Shown piece after piece: positions 21,373 through 34,201 of a DNA stretch of 64,000 nt (positions within the stretch are counted from its first letter, which is position 1; each line of letters starts with the position of its first letter). This stretch comes from Vitis vinifera. Lineage: Eukaryota; Streptophyta; Magnoliopsida; Vitales; Vitaceae. The stretch covers positions 7,331,001-7,395,000 of the forward strand of contig NC_081821.1 of assembly GCF_030704535.1 (NCBI RefSeq), read 5' to 3'. A program made the translations under genes and the position numbers. The notes beneath the pieces are model-generated. The model searched no databases and was not told the origin of the DNA. It saw nothing but the letters and a program-made list of their open reading frames with translations.

Positions 21373-24300
21373 ATGGGAAAGATGGGATTGTTTGATCTTG
21401 AGAGGCACTTCGCCTTCTATGGTGCCTATCACAGCGACCCAGTTAACGTCTTTCTACATATGTTGTTTGTGTGGCCTCTCTTCTTCACGGCTCTTGTTCT
21501 CTTCTACTTCACGCCTTCTTTCTTCATTCTGCCCCAAATCGGGTTGCTCCCATCTGGGTTCAATCATACCTTTCTTTTGAATTTTGGGTTCCTATTTACT
21601 TTGATTTATTCTTTGTTTTATGTGTTGTTGGATAAGAAAGCTGGGTGTTTGGCTGCTTTACTCTGCTTCAGTTGTTGGGTTGGAAGTAGTTTTCTTGCTA
21701 GTTATCTTGGGTTTTCTCTGGCCTGGAAGGTATGATTTTCTTTCTCATTAAATGCTCCGGTTGGCTGCCTAGAAAATAATGGCAAGAGGAAATTTTAAAA
21801 TCTCCAATGTTGGATTATTCATTATTTGTGGCCCCAGAGGGGAAGAAAGTGAATTTATTTCATCGGAGACAGTGAAACTATTTAGGCATGTCGTTCCAAA
21901 ATTCTAATTTGCTGTTTTCCCCCAAATTCTCTCATCAACCAAACCGGCCGAAATGGTTTTCACTTGGATTTTGTTTGATTTGGTCGCATATGTGGTTCTC
22001 CATTTCTTTAGCATTTTCCATTTATTTATATTATGGGGCCACCTGTTTTCAAATTATGATCAAAGAGTTGTTTTGATGTGTGTAGTTTTCGTGCTCTTGT
22101 AGAATAAGTTGGATTAGCCTGTTAATGAGTGATTTAGAAAACAATTTAGGTGGTTGGCATCTTGGAGAACAAGACATTTAGCTCACCATCAGTTGATGCA
22201 CGCTTTGTTTTGAAATGATCAATTCTTTAGCTTGAAATAAACCGTCATCTAGTTCTTTCCACCATTATCAAGCTGTATAATCGATGATAGAAATTATTGG
22301 TTTTTCTGGTTTGTATATGGCTTAATTGAGTAACTCAAATCTTCACTTGATTAGATTTTTGCCTCTACACAATATAAATTTAGATCATGTTTGGACTTCC
22401 AATGGAGATTGAAATAGTGGTTTATTTTGTGTTAGATATCATTTAAAGGGATGAATACATTAGAATAGGGCCATCATAAGATTGGGATCGATCATTGCAA
22501 CCAATAAGAAAAAAATGGAACCATGTGTCACAGAATCCTAAAACTATTCCCATGCCCTTGGTTGTGTTATGGCTCCTGTTCTTGTTGTAATGTCTGTGCT
22601 CTGCTTGATGGATATTTACTCATCTCTTAATTGGGCAGAGCAGTTCCATGGGGATGTCATATGTGCCATCTCTGGAATATCACAACCAAAAATGTTCTTT
22701 TTTCTTTGTTATTATTTATAACAGATTTGGCCATGGGGTCCCTTCCTCCCTTTATTTAGGCTTTCTTTGATGTCCTTGGAACATTGTAAATCTTAATTAA
22801 TCTCACTATGACAGACACCTCTGTATTTGTTAACCTTGATCTTGTTTTCTTCATGCTGGTGAGGCCTATATATCTGTTGTGTTTGTGTGTGGAGACACGG
22901 ATTGCTTAGTTCTTGTTTTCAGTAGTTATATTGTTGGCATCATTTGTTATTAAGGTAAACTTATCTGTGATTATGTATATTGTGTAAAATTAAATTGGTT
23001 GACTTGGTTCATTGTGTACTGTTCAGGTGTTATGTTATATATGAAACATTGACACCTTCTCTTTTACTCAAGGAAGATGTTATTATAGCAACCATAAACA
23101 TTAATTCTTGCTTTAGTCTTCCTGAATGCTGCCATTTTCTGTTTGTTGAGAAGCTTGGGTTCAGATTGATTGCTAAGTGTTGAAAAGAAGTCTTCTAATA
23201 GAAATGTTTGGAAAGTGATTTTAGCTTTCTGTCTGAATTGTGGTGTCTTTTTACTAGGAAACTAAATAAAACCATATTGTCCACTAGTATGACATTAACA
23301 CAAATGTGACCGACCTTGAAACCCAACATTAGCCATTTTCTTTGCCAACTGTTTGCTTCAAAAGTACATATGAGAACAACTTTGAAAACCAACAGAAGCC
23401 GTTCACTCACCACTTTCTTCTTTTGGTTGATATGCACTTCTTCACTTCCCTCCAATTCTTTAAAAGTGATGCAATGCCATTTAATCCAATATTGTAGATA
23501 ACCATGCTTAAAATGCAATAAGATAGTGTCAAATACCTTTCAGAAAATAGAATATATTGAGATATGGAAAAATCTGAGCAGCTTATGTCTTATTCCACAA
23601 CCCAACATTAGGTTGATTAAGACCTTTTTGTTCTTATGTCTATGGAGAAGAACAATAAAACCCACTGTAAATCCCTCTTTTTAATATTCTTAAAGCCCAT
23701 GCGTTCATTTATCTCATAACCCTAAAGGGCCAAGGCCAAGGCCTACACCTTCAAGTTATGTTTGGATCATGGAAAATTTGGAAAAGTGAGAGCAAGAAAA
23801 TAAGGAGAAGAACGAAAGAAAAAAGCAAGGAAAAATAAAAATGAGTTTTAAGCTAAATATCACCTTTTCTCTCTGTTCTCTAGTTTTATTCCTCTTTTGT
23901 TTAAGGAAATGCAGAACTTAAAAATGTCTGTCATTAAACAATTGACTCAATACCAAGTTCTTTGCCTTCATATTCCATGGCAAACCAAAAAAGAGAATTT
24001 CAGATTTCTTGCTCTTTCTTTGCCTTTCCCTACTACTTTCTGCGATCCAAAAGAAACTTTAATGCTTGTTATGCCTACCCCACATGGATGAGGGACATTA
24101 TAACATGACATTAATGTGCCATATTCTAGCTTGAAACTGTTCAGGTAATGTCCTGGAGATTATCCTAGTCTAGTAATCTAGTATTCACTGATTGGTTATG
24201 AGAAGAATAAGCAAAAAGCTTTGTAAGAAACATGATGAACTTAACATAGTACAGTTCTTCTCTGATTTGAGTATACTAAATTTCATCTTATTTGTTGCAT

Positions 24301-24821
24301 CCTTCTCCCTTATTATATGATGGAGAAATATTACTAACTTTGATGTTATGTCAAATATAAATTCAGGTTGTTCTGGCGTCTCAGTTGTTCTGTTGGACAG
24401 GACAGTTCATAGGCCATGGTGTGTTTGAGGTGAACACTTGTGTACCCATGAACATGATTTATTGCTTCCATTTCCTATGATTCTATCATCTTGCAGAAGT
24501 TTCTTTTCTTTTCTTTTATTTATTTATTATTATTTTGGAGGGTAGAAACGAGCACCAGCTCTTTTGGACAACCTTGCTCAAGCCTTTATAATGGCTCCTT
24601 TCTTTGTATTACTTGAGGTAAGAGCTCTCATCTTTCCAAAAATTCAAGAGTGATTTCTCTGATTGGAAGAATGAGCTGGTTCTTATATCATTGGTTCATT
24701 GTAGGCTCTTCAAACCACCATTGGATACGAACCATATCCCGGATTCTCTAAAAATGTGAAAGAAAAGATTGGAGCTGATATCAAGGAATGGCACGACAAG
24801 AAACAAAAGAAAATTTCTTAG
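21373..24821 (+). CDS. Mpo1-like (DUF962) membrane protein
   Basis: Four exons in phase 0: 21373-21729, 24367-24429, 24546-24617 and 24705-24821 (stop TAG), giving 202 residues. The family motif HFAFYGAYHSDPVN near residues 11-25 and QFIGHGVFEKRAPALLDN near 131-148 carry the conserved His residues. Several hydrophobic segments (about 27-50, 65-80, 85-115) predict a multi-pass ER protein. Yeast Mpo1 is an iron-dependent dioxygenase that shortens 2-hydroxy fatty acids from phytosphingosine breakdown; applying that to this protein is family inference. The C-terminus ends Lys-rich (KKQKKIS), compatible with ER retention. ATG 21373 is preferred; an in-frame ATG at 21382 (MGLFDLERH) is also possible. 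Intron 1 is 2.6 kb. It faces the PPR gene tail to tail. Confidence 0.93.
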
Positions 24822-24921
24822 CTTCAATCAGTTGGGTCTGATCTGATACTTTAGTTTCAAGTACAATTCTATGGGCAGATATTAAGAATTGGTTTGTGCA
24901 CATGTTGTCAAACTGATGTAT

Positions 24922-24930
24922 TTATAAATA
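24922..24930 (+). terminator. Probable polyadenylation signal of the Mpo1-like gene
   Basis: ATAAATAAAAA lies about 100 bp after the stop codon, in the 229 bp that separate the convergent genes. The position is typical of a plant near-upstream element. Confidence 0.5.
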
Positions 24931-25050
24931 AAAATTTGCTGGACAACTCGTTAAGAGCTTCTGAACCCATCCTCTCTTTTGGAACATATGTAAGCAACAA
25001 ATAAAAACCATATGCTTTGGATAAAATACCAACAGGAACTTGCAATAAAA

Positions 25051-26601
25051 TCAATGGACACAGGAAGCTTCAGTTGACTCCATCTCTAACCTCATACTAG
25101 GTTGAAAGCCAATGTAGCTATTACCAGGCTTTGGTTTCTGAACTCCCCTGATATGCATTGATTTTCTCACTCTCACCACTTTGTTCCATTGCCCTGCGCT
25201 TGCATACATGTTTGCGAGAAGGACGTAATCACTGCTGTGATCTGGTTCTAACTCCAAAAGTTGCTGTCTCACTTGCTCTGCAAGTTCAAGATTTCCATGC
25301 ACCCGACACGCAGCCAACAATGTCCTCCATACAATGGAATTGCTCTCTATGGGCATGCTCTTTATCAATCGGTAAGCCTCCTCCACAAGCCCAGCTCGGC
25401 CCAGAATATCCACCATGCTTCCATAGTGCTTTATTGTGGGTTGGATGTTGTAGTCTCTCCTCATAATATCAAAATATCTTCTTCCTTCTTCAACCATTCC
25501 TCCGTGGCTACAGGCACATAGAACTCCCAAGAAAGTAACTTCATTAGGTGTTGCAAGCTTTTCTTCCAACATTTTTGAGAAGAGTTCCAACGCCTCATCC
25601 CCATGGCCATGCATTGCCAACCCAAGAATCATCGTATTCCATGACACTATGTTCCTCCCCTTCATCTTATTAAATATCTCGTATGCTGCTTCAACTACTC
25701 CACACTTTGCATACATGTCAATCAGTGAATTAGAGACAGAAACAACATTGCCAAGGCCAGTGTGATCAATACAAGAATGGACCCGCCTCCCAATATCCAG
25801 TTCACCCAACGCAGCACAGGCTGAAAGGGTCACAACAAACGTGGCGTCATCAGGTTTGAGGCCACTTTGCAGCATTCGAAAGAACAGCTCAATAGCTTCT
25901 TTGTAGCGTCCACAATAGACATTGCAGTCAATGATAGTGTTCCAAGCTACTAAGTATGATTTGGGCATTTCTTCAAACAAGTGGGTTGCAGCTTCGATGT
26001 CTTTAAACATGCCGTACATGTGAACGAGAGTGTTCCTCACAAAGACATGTTCTTCAAGTCCATGCTTCAGTACATTACAGTGGATCTGCTTCCCCAACAG
26101 ATCTGATCCCAACTGCCCACAAACCTTCACCAAGAAAGAGTATGTGAAATTGTCCAACACCTCTCCTTTCACCTGCATTCTCTTGTAGAATTCAAAAGCC
26201 TTTTCCGGTTGCCTTGTCCTCCCTAAACCCCTAATCATGGTGTTCCAAAGAAACCCATCTGGGTTTTCAATTTTTCCAAAAACCCTCAAGGCATAATCCA
26301 TGCTTCCACACTCAGAAACAGCGCAAAAGACAATAATTTTTCCCATTACAAACAGGTTCTGCTCTAACCCAGTTTGGATGACATGGGCATGAAGCTGTTC
26401 CAAATGTTTCATGCTTTCACACTGCTTGAAAACAGACATAACCCTCTCCTCCCTCGAATCAAAACCCTCATTTTCGCTTAAAGTTGTGGGATAAAGCTTT
26501 GAGAAAGGCAATGAAACAAGTGAAAATTTTGCAATACATTGGTAGCAACAAGGAGCTGCAGTCACCAATGATTTTAGAGAGTTAAGGTAGTTAACCGTCA
26601 T
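25051..26601 (-). CDS. Pentatricopeptide repeat protein, PLS class, E type
   Basis: A single-exon frame of 516 codons. From about residue 60 to 420 the PPR repeats alternate P, L and S types, with typical phrases WNTMIRGLGR, NTLVHMYGM, LIDMYAKCG, VSWNTMILGLAMHGHGDEAL and FLGVLCACSHGGMVEEG. After them come E motifs (VWRTLLAACRVHGNLELAE, DYVLLANMYASAGQWNKV, KPGNSYI). The protein then ends with a short unrelated tail; there is no DYW domain. PLS-E proteins bind organellar RNA, usually selecting cytidines for editing together with a DYW partner. The N-terminal 50 residues are rich in Ser and basic residues, with few acids at first, which suits a transit peptide. The target transcript cannot be named from sequence alone. 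Lack of introns is normal for the family. Confidence 0.95.
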   Translation of the reverse strand: MTVNYLNSLKSLVTAAPCCYQCIAKFSLVSLPFSKLYPTTLSENEGFDSREERVMSVFKQCESMKHLEQLHAHVIQTGLEQNLFVMGKIIVFCAVSECGSMDYALRVFGKIENPDGFLWNTMIRGLGRTRQPEKAFEFYKRMQVKGEVLDNFTYSFLVKVCGQLGSDLLGKQIHCNVLKHGLEEHVFVRNTLVHMYGMFKDIEAATHLFEEMPKSYLVAWNTIIDCNVYCGRYKEAIELFFRMLQSGLKPDDATFVVTLSACAALGELDIGRRVHSCIDHTGLGNVVSVSNSLIDMYAKCGVVEAAYEIFNKMKGRNIVSWNTMILGLAMHGHGDEALELFSKMLEEKLATPNEVTFLGVLCACSHGGMVEEGRRYFDIMRRDYNIQPTIKHYGSMVDILGRAGLVEEAYRLIKSMPIESNSIVWRTLLAACRVHGNLELAEQVRQQLLELEPDHSSDYVLLANMYASAGQWNKVVRVRKSMHIRGVQKPKPGNSYIGFQPSMRLEMESTEASCVH

Positions 26602-29600
26602 AGTAAACTAACTCAACTGCCAACATGTTCTTCTCCATACATGGTGTTTGACATTCTGGACTCTTTCATACTTGGGCCTTTTTGGGTAGCCCAAAGTAAA
26701 CCCAGAACCAATCCAGAGACATCATGCGAGTCATGGGCTCAAGTCAAATCAATACCTTGGCCTATCCAAGTCTTTTAAATTATTTAATTTGTCTCCACAG
26801 GGTGGTTGATTTGAGCTGGCTCTTATATTTTAAGCTTCAAGTGAAATCAGAGTCCAGATATGCTTGTTACCAAACAAACAATGAATCAAATTGGGTTACA
26901 AAATTATTCCATATCCAACCACCACACCATGACTAACCCCAAGTCAAATAATTTCCCCAAAAATATAAAATATCTGAGAATTAGAAAATGTTCACTATCT
27001 CTTTCAATGTATCACATTCTGTGCCCCACATATCCTGTCCGGGCTCTCTAGTCTCTAGCAATTATTCAAGAAATGTTGTGTCACGCCGTTGAAATTTGAG
27101 ATTATAATATGCTTAAAAATCTAATTTGAGGATGTGATTTGAAATTTTACCAATTTTCTAACCACATTCCATTAATTAGAGGCTAGGGCTGTTTTGTTTT
27201 CTTACAGGCTTGAACCGAATGGTCGAATCATGACTCATCCTTTTGGCGGGACCAATAACAGTCTAGATTTGAAAATGGATCGTTTAATTATTAAAATAAT
27301 GAAATCTCCATGTGCTCTCCACATACTGACAAAAAATATGATTCAAAAATATATTTTAGGGTTTGCTATCAAAATCTTGATTCCTTTCGAATTAGAAAAA
27401 TAACTTTTCTTTGAAATTTAATGCTGAATTAATCAGGGTTTGAAATTATTTGCCACTATTTAATAGGAATTATACTAATAATGATTATTATAATTTGGGG
27501 TGAGATTAATTTCAACCCTAACCACTTTTTTCTTCTTTCTAGTCTACATACCTAACCTAGCTATGAATTCCATAAATACATTAAAAAAATAAAAAAGACA
27601 ACCAAAATCATTGTGATTTTTGCTTTTCCATAGTCAAACCAGAAAAAGGAAAAACTAGTCCTAAATCAACTTAAGACTTAAGATGCTCTTGTGTTGTCAA
27701 CTCTAATTTTATTTTTTAATCTTTTCTTTTACATTTTAAGTTTTATTTTTTTATATGTAAAATAAAGATTTTACTATAATTAATAGGATTTAATCTTACC
27801 CCATACTTTTTTACCTTGACATGATTCATATTTCTTAGGTTTGTAATTTGGGCAGAATAAGACCAATTAGAATTAGAAAATAATGATTTAAGCTTAGCCT
27901 AATTCGAGACTAATATAACCTTACTTTTTTAAACTTGAGTTCATTGGATTGTATGATTTAAATCCATTTATAATATTTTTTAAAACCTTTTTTCTATACG
28001 TTTATATCAAAATTTAAATTGTAAATAAAAAAAGATTTTAAGTTCAACTTGAATTGAGTTTGAATTTTAAAAAAAATAATAATAATGTGAACTCAATCCT
28101 AACATTTAAAATGGTTGTCAAAACTCAATAAACTTTGAACGGTATGTTGGTTTGGATCTGGTCAATTCATCCAAGTTATCCCAAATACCAAACTACCTCT
28201 AACATGACAATGTGAATCAAAAAATTAAAACTTTAAAAATATTTTTATATTTGAACAAATGATAAAAAAAGTAGAATTTAAAAAAACAAAGACGCCATAT
28301 AAGGTAAGACTTCAAATAAAAATCCAATCACAGCCACCAAAATTTACTACTTTATTGGAACCCTTTTAACTATAATTACATTATATTAGTCTTTAAAGAA
28401 TAAGTTTGGATGTGACATGGCATGATAAGTGTAAAATTACATCAACTATAGACCCTATCATTAAAATATATTAAAATTCGTTACGGTTTGATTAAGAAAA
28501 TGGCAACATAATCTATTTTATAATGATGGTGGAAAAAACAATGGATGAGTTTGATTGCTTTGTCGTTTGCTTCACCTTTTGCCCACAAACATCTTATATG
28601 ATTCCTTATCCCACATCTACTCGTGCTAATTTTTTTGTCCACCTTGAAATCCCATCAATTTCAAAATCCCATTAAGCCCTTGGTAGGAGAAAAGTGTTCA
28701 TTAAATTATCATTTATATTCGCATTATAAAATTATGAATAATTGAGAAGAAATTAATGTGATTGGACAAGAGCCGTATGGTATTACTATATGATCGAAAA
28801 TTCAAATAATAATTTAATTTTGAGCCACGCTGGAAATGAAGTTAGGCACTGGAGGAAGAGTCAATTATTAGCTGGAAAATAAAGTATAAAATTATAAATC
28901 AGGGTTTTTCCAAGTCTTCGAAACCAAATCTCACATGATTTTCAAACCATCTGACCCCTGCCTAATTCTGATGTTCTCTACAGTCATTTTTCTCAGTTTT
29001 CACCAACAGGATGGCGCCGCGTATCTGTCTCTTGCACGCCCACATGTCGGAACAGGAGAAACAGGGCCCCACCTTTGCGAGCTCGGCGGCCTTCACCTGT
29101 GGTTAGTGGTCAACCCTTGGGTTAACTTTTAACTAATGCGGGGTGGGGGGGGGGGGGGGGGGTTTGGTTAGAGTTTGAAAGGAAGGCGGCCAGGTGGCAA
29201 GTCGGTTGAGGCTCCCATTGGCTCTGACGGCACTGTCAATTCCTTTTTCGGAGGGACTTACGTGGCAGATATGGACATTGACCATTAGATCGAATATGGA
29301 GCGTTGGATGGCGAGGTTACTGAGACGATTGAAATTCCTCAGAATATGCCAAAGCTGACACGCGTCCCCTTCGATAATGTGATTTTTTTTTCTTGAGAAG
29401 GAAAGGTTAACTTCACCTTTTTAGTTTTTTTAATTATTTACCACCATTATTCTTGCTTTTGCTATCCGTCCTACAATTTTATTTTATTTTTTAATTTTTT
29501 TAATTTAAATGCATATCAAAATGACTCAATTACCCTCATCTTAGTTGTATTTACCTCCACCCAATCATTCTAATTATTTTAAAAATAAAATAAAATAAAA

Positions 29601-31555
29601 GAATACGAAGAATTAAAAAATATATATATATGGTATTAATGGTAATATGATTAATCTTTCAACACCATATTTTAAAAACTTGTTTGACTTATTTTATTCA
29701 AAATTAAGTTCTAAACAGTCAAATATGATTAAATTAGTATAATTATAATAAAGTTAATCAACATAATTATTAAATGTATTAATATGAATTAAAGTTGTAT
29801 TGATAAGTTGATTAAAAAATAATCTATTCCTTAAACAATTATGTAATTTGACATAAATTTGATATAAACAAGGATAAAAAAACACATTAGATTCGAGTAA
29901 AAATATCATATTTTCTCACCATTATGTGATGTTAAAAATGGCATGTCAAGCACAATGAAAAATTTGGGAATAAAGTTGCAAAATACGCAATTGGGTCAAA
30001 TTACTTGGTTACCCTCAACAGAGGGGCACTTGACTTAAATCCAAACGTTTGGAAATTGAGTTTTTTCATGGGTAGTTGGATTTAGGTCGGGGAATTAGAA
30101 AATAACGGGAGATTTATTGAACTTGTGAATTGCGGCTTAAATGACTCAATACTTATGGGGTTGATGCCCATAGTTTGGAAGGAGGATAGAGATGTCCCAA
30201 GCAAAAGTGTGACAAGCATTTCGTATGTGGATGGTTTATTTATTTAAGTCCCATGAAAGTCGTCTGAAAACTTAGGATAAGTTTCATAAAAAGGAGAGTC
30301 ATATTGTATTTTAGCTTAAAGTGATCGGAAAAAGAATAGTGACCTTTTCTGATTTGTTTTTTACCTGGAAATTAGCTGAAAGATCAAAGGTGCATGTTTA
30401 GCTTGTGTTTGCAAGGTGCTCAACTTCCTTCCACACCCAAGGAGATAAATGCCTCTCAACTACAAGTCACTTTATTCCATGTACACCTCCTTTGCAAGAA
30501 GGTCAAACCACATTTAATTTGTGAGGACCCCAAAAGATTAACTTGGTGAAAAAAATGAGATGATTTGATTGGTCTTGACCTATTAAACTATTCAAGATTT
30601 ATGAGGTTTTGGGCCCTCCAGGGGAGGCCCCTACTTTATCCTAACTCCATGACACCAATGATGGTCAGCTTTCATTTATAACACACCTAAAGCATCTTGC
30701 CTTAGATATTTATTTAGAAAGGGAAGGCCAATAGGGTGATTTTTGGATATCTTAGAGTCGAATAAATGGAATCTTTTTAAGAAGCTAAGATGGGAGCATC
30801 TGTAATTCTCTATGCATCCAAACAGATGTTACCAGCTGCTGAGATAAACCAGCTTTATTTGGGAATTGCCCATTTCCATTTCTTGGCCAACTATTATTAC
30901 AATGCATGATGGACAATTGTGGTATACTGATGAAACAAGCTGTGAAGTTGACACCAAAGGCTTCATGGGTGTTCTTGCTGCAGATGATAATTCTCCTTTT
31001 AATTCAGATTTTTGTGAAAAAATAAATGGGAATACTTGAATTAGTAAATTGGTAAGTATCAAAATTACATGCAGAGGGTTGGAGATGAGTTGTCTTTGGT
31101 CAAATTTTTGAAGGATAGATTTATGGCAGAAAAGTTAAAGGAGGGAGATGAAACAAACCAACCAAGTTGCCTTACATTCCACGTTTCTCTCTCTCCAAAC
31201 ACCAGTATTTAGGGGCTTCTGTTCCATGTATTGCTTTTTTCTTAAACACTCTCCATCTTTCAGGTTTACAGCTTTTAGTTCCATGGCTTCCCTGCTTTTT
31301 CTCTCTGCCTTTTGTTGCCAAATTTATGGCTTTTCTTCATGCTTTTCCTTCTAGTTCCTAGAAATCTACTTTCTATTTGAATTTTCCCAGGCTTCTCGGT
31401 TGGATGTCCTGAATTTAGAAATTTTGGACAGTTTGTTTGGTACCCATTTGAAATATAGGGGTCCTAGGGGTCTGGGTGTAGGAATTGAGGTAGAGTAGTG
31501 GAGGTTCATAGCTTTTTAATCAGAACCTACTGAGATTTTAGCGGACTTTCAAAGA
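26602..31555. other. Intergenic, about 5 kb, with promoter-like and low-complexity patches
   Basis: No supportable protein gene. TGGGCC-type motifs (CTTGGGCCTTTTTGGG, about 26672) lie just upstream of the PPR gene and suit its promoter. 27.0-28.9 kb is featureless AT-rich DNA. 28.95-29.37 kb is a GC-richer island with an 18-base G run and an ACGTGG site. 29.4-31.1 kb is mostly AT-rich. The last 400 bp are the NAC promoter and leader, with pyrimidine-rich stretches. Confidence 0.5.
29145..29162 (+). repeat. Poly-G tract (18 G)
   Basis: GGGG, one T, then 18 uninterrupted G. The length is prone to sequencing error and the tract can fold as a G-quadruplex. Confidence 0.85.
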
Positions 31556-32852
31556 ATGGAAAACATTGCTGGACTTAGTGTGGAAGATGATCAGATGATT
31601 TTGCCTCCGGGATTTCGATTTCATCCCACGGATGAGGAGCTTATCACTCACTATTTATCCAAAAAGGTTATTGATTCCAACTTCAGTGCTAGAGCTATTG
31701 GACAGGTGAATTTGAACAACTCCGAGCCTTGGGAGTTGCCTGGTAAGTCCTCCAGAACAGATTTTCTTTCTTAGTTTCCTTCTCTGTTTCTGTTCATTCA
31801 CGAGTCTGAATTGAATTTGTTTAATTTTGTTTCCTTTGTCTTGTGCTATTATGAATGAAGGGAAAGCGAAAATGGGAGAAAAGGAGTGGTACTTTTTCTG
31901 TGTCAGAGACAGGAAATACCCTACTGGTCTGAGGACAAACAGGGCTACTGAGGCTGGCTACTGGAAAGCCACAGGGAAGGACAAGGAGATTTTCAGAGGA
32001 AAATCTCTGGTCGGAATGAAGAAAACCCTGGTCTTCTACGCGGGGAGGGCTCCAAAGGGAGAGAAAACCAATTGGGTGATGCACGAATACAGATTGGAGG
32101 GTAAATTCTCTCTCCATAACCTCCCTCAAACAGCAAAGGTATTCCTTTTTCCACTCAGATTTCCCCTGTTTTTCTCTGTTTTTTGCTATGCCTGTTGTCT
32201 AATGGACTTTCTTTTATTTTATTTTTTATTGCAGAATGAATGGGTGATTTGCAGGGTATTCCAAAAGAGTTCCGGTGGGAAGAAAACCCATATTTCAGGG
32301 ATAGGGAGATTAAGCTCTTATGGAAATGAATTGAATCCTTCTGTTCTGCCACCGCTAATGGATGCTTCGGCAGCTTACAACCCCAGGACCAGACCTGCCA
32401 CTTCGCAATCACCTCACGTGCCCTGCTTCTCCAACCCCATCGATGTTCCCAGAAACCAAGAAGACATATTCGACTGCTTCAACAATCCTCTCCTTGCCAT
32501 TTCCTCCAACCCTTCTGACATTTTCCAAAGATTCCACCTCCCAAACCCCTTTTACTCATCTCATGCTGCCACAATTCCAGGAACTCTGCAATACCCCACT
32601 TCCTTCCTAATGCAAGACCAGCCAAGCCTAAGGGCTTTACTGGAGAACCATGGATCAAACATGAGGCAGAGCCAGAAACTAGAGAGGGAGATGATCAGCG
32701 TCTCCCAGGAGACTGGCTTGAGCACTGATATCAACACTGAGATCTCCTCCGTGGTGTCCAATCTGGAATTGGGGAAGAGACCATTCGAAGATCAACACGT
32801 CCCATCTACTTCAGTCGGACCTGTTGACCTTGATCCCCTTTGGAACTACTGA
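31556..32852 (+). CDS. NAC-domain transcription factor (NAM/CUC/NAC100-like, miR164-regulated)
   Basis: Three exons: 31556-31742, 31861-32138 and 32235-32852 (stop TGA), 360 residues, with the two introns at the usual NAC positions. The NAC domain covers about residues 15-165 in its normal order: [114 protein letters not shown]. It forms the dimerising DNA-binding fold in the nucleus. The C-terminal half is Ser/Pro/Asn-rich and carries [19 protein letters not shown], shared with the NAC100/NAC80/ORE1 group, and an acidic, aromatic end (VDLDPLWNY) that may activate transcription. A miR164 site lies in exon 3. The N-terminus [14 protein letters not shown] is typical of the subgroup. Exact orthology is not proven. 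Confidence 0.96.
32413..32433 (+). promoter_or_regulatory. miR164 target site in NAC exon 3
   Basis: ACGTGCCCTGCTTCTCCA matches the complement of miR164, as I recall it, over 19 contiguous bases including the cleavage centre; only the two bases pairing with the miRNA 3' end differ. The site encodes HVPCFSN in the C-terminal region, the position used in other miR164-regulated NAC genes. Confidence 0.92.
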
Positions 32853-33173
32853 GACTAAAAGCAAGCAGAAACAGAGCAACTCCTCTCGAATTACTACTAG
32901 TTTACCACTATAGTCTGAAAATGAAGGTGTGAGCCAGTGTATAGATTTCCTCGATCCAAGTAAGAGAGATGAAAGAAAAGAGTGAGAATACATATTATCC
33001 GTATTGTAAGATATTACATTATATCTTTTACTCTTAATTTGTCATATAATCTTAAAGATTGTCCGCTTGCTTCACCTCAATATTAATGAAATATAAGATT
33101 AGTTGGTGGCTACCTCTCTCGTTGTTTTTCATATAAAATATCCTTATTTGTCCTTATATCATAATAATGTTAA

Positions 33174-33260
33174 AATATGTTTTGATAATTATTTTAAAAA
33201 GTGTTTCTAATATTTTTAACACCTGAAAATTTTTATTATTCAAGTATTATCAAACATATT
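33174..33260. mobile_element. Short inverted-repeat element, MITE-like
   Basis: AATATGTTTTGATAATTATT at the left is matched on the reverse strand by AATATGTTTGATAATACTT at the right, around an 87 bp unit. It resembles the ends of the 'TTTGGTAA' MITE family. Confidence 0.4.
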
Positions 33261-34201
33261 CTTAATATGTTTTCAAATTGAATAAAAAATTACGTGTCAT
33301 CTCATTGTAATGCATATTGCGCTAGCACCCAGTCTCGTGGGCTTCTTGTATCCTCATTTAATCATAATTTTAATATGATGTTCAAAACATTAAAGTCGTT
33401 GATATTCTCATGGATGTAATTGTATACCAAACATTTATTTAGAATAAAGTGGAGCAGTGATGCGCACGAGCCCATTATTTGTACGATCAAATTTGATAGG
33501 TGTTACTTTCATATTTGTTATGATTATGATGTGGGAAGGGACAACTTTTGACTCCATGAAATTCAAATTCTAGGATGTAAAAGTCATGAGAATTAGGTAA
33601 ACAAAATAATTTATTATTATTATTATTATTATTATTTTTGGAGAAAAAAAAAAAAAAGAAAGGATAGGAAGAATTCCATTCATTCTCTTATGAATAAAAA
33701 AGTACATTTATTTGCTTTCATTATCTCCTCTTTCTTTTAATCTAATTCAAGCTGTAGTGCATGATACAAGGGAATATTCTATTTTGTCTTTATGGCATGT
33801 ACCAACTTCCATGTGGTGCTCCGATTTTTGACACTTGACTGAATCTTCCAGTCCACGAATTTCAGCCCTGCACGAAACGATCCTCAACGCTATCAAAATG
33901 GGCATTTTTGTCTTTTCAAGTTTCCGCTCTCACTTCGACTTCTTCATCATATGATTCATATCTCCGACGTGGGCCCCAGGATCGACGGCCCGGATCCACC
34001 ACCTCCCTGGGTTGGCAGACTTGGGTTCACTTCTCTCAAAAATTCAAAATAGCGCATGGGCAGTTAGGGATATGTATGGAGGGCAACTACGTCATTCTAC
34101 TAACGGTACAGTCCAACCTTAACCGGTTTCCGTTGGGTGTTGTGAGGTCAGAGTTAGGCCTTCTTAACGGTCGACACGTAGGAAGGCCGGGCCCACGCCG
34201 A

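Noticed and set aside
31821..32129. 102-codon minus-strand frame across NAC exon 2
   Set aside because: Antisense shadow of the conserved NAC domain.
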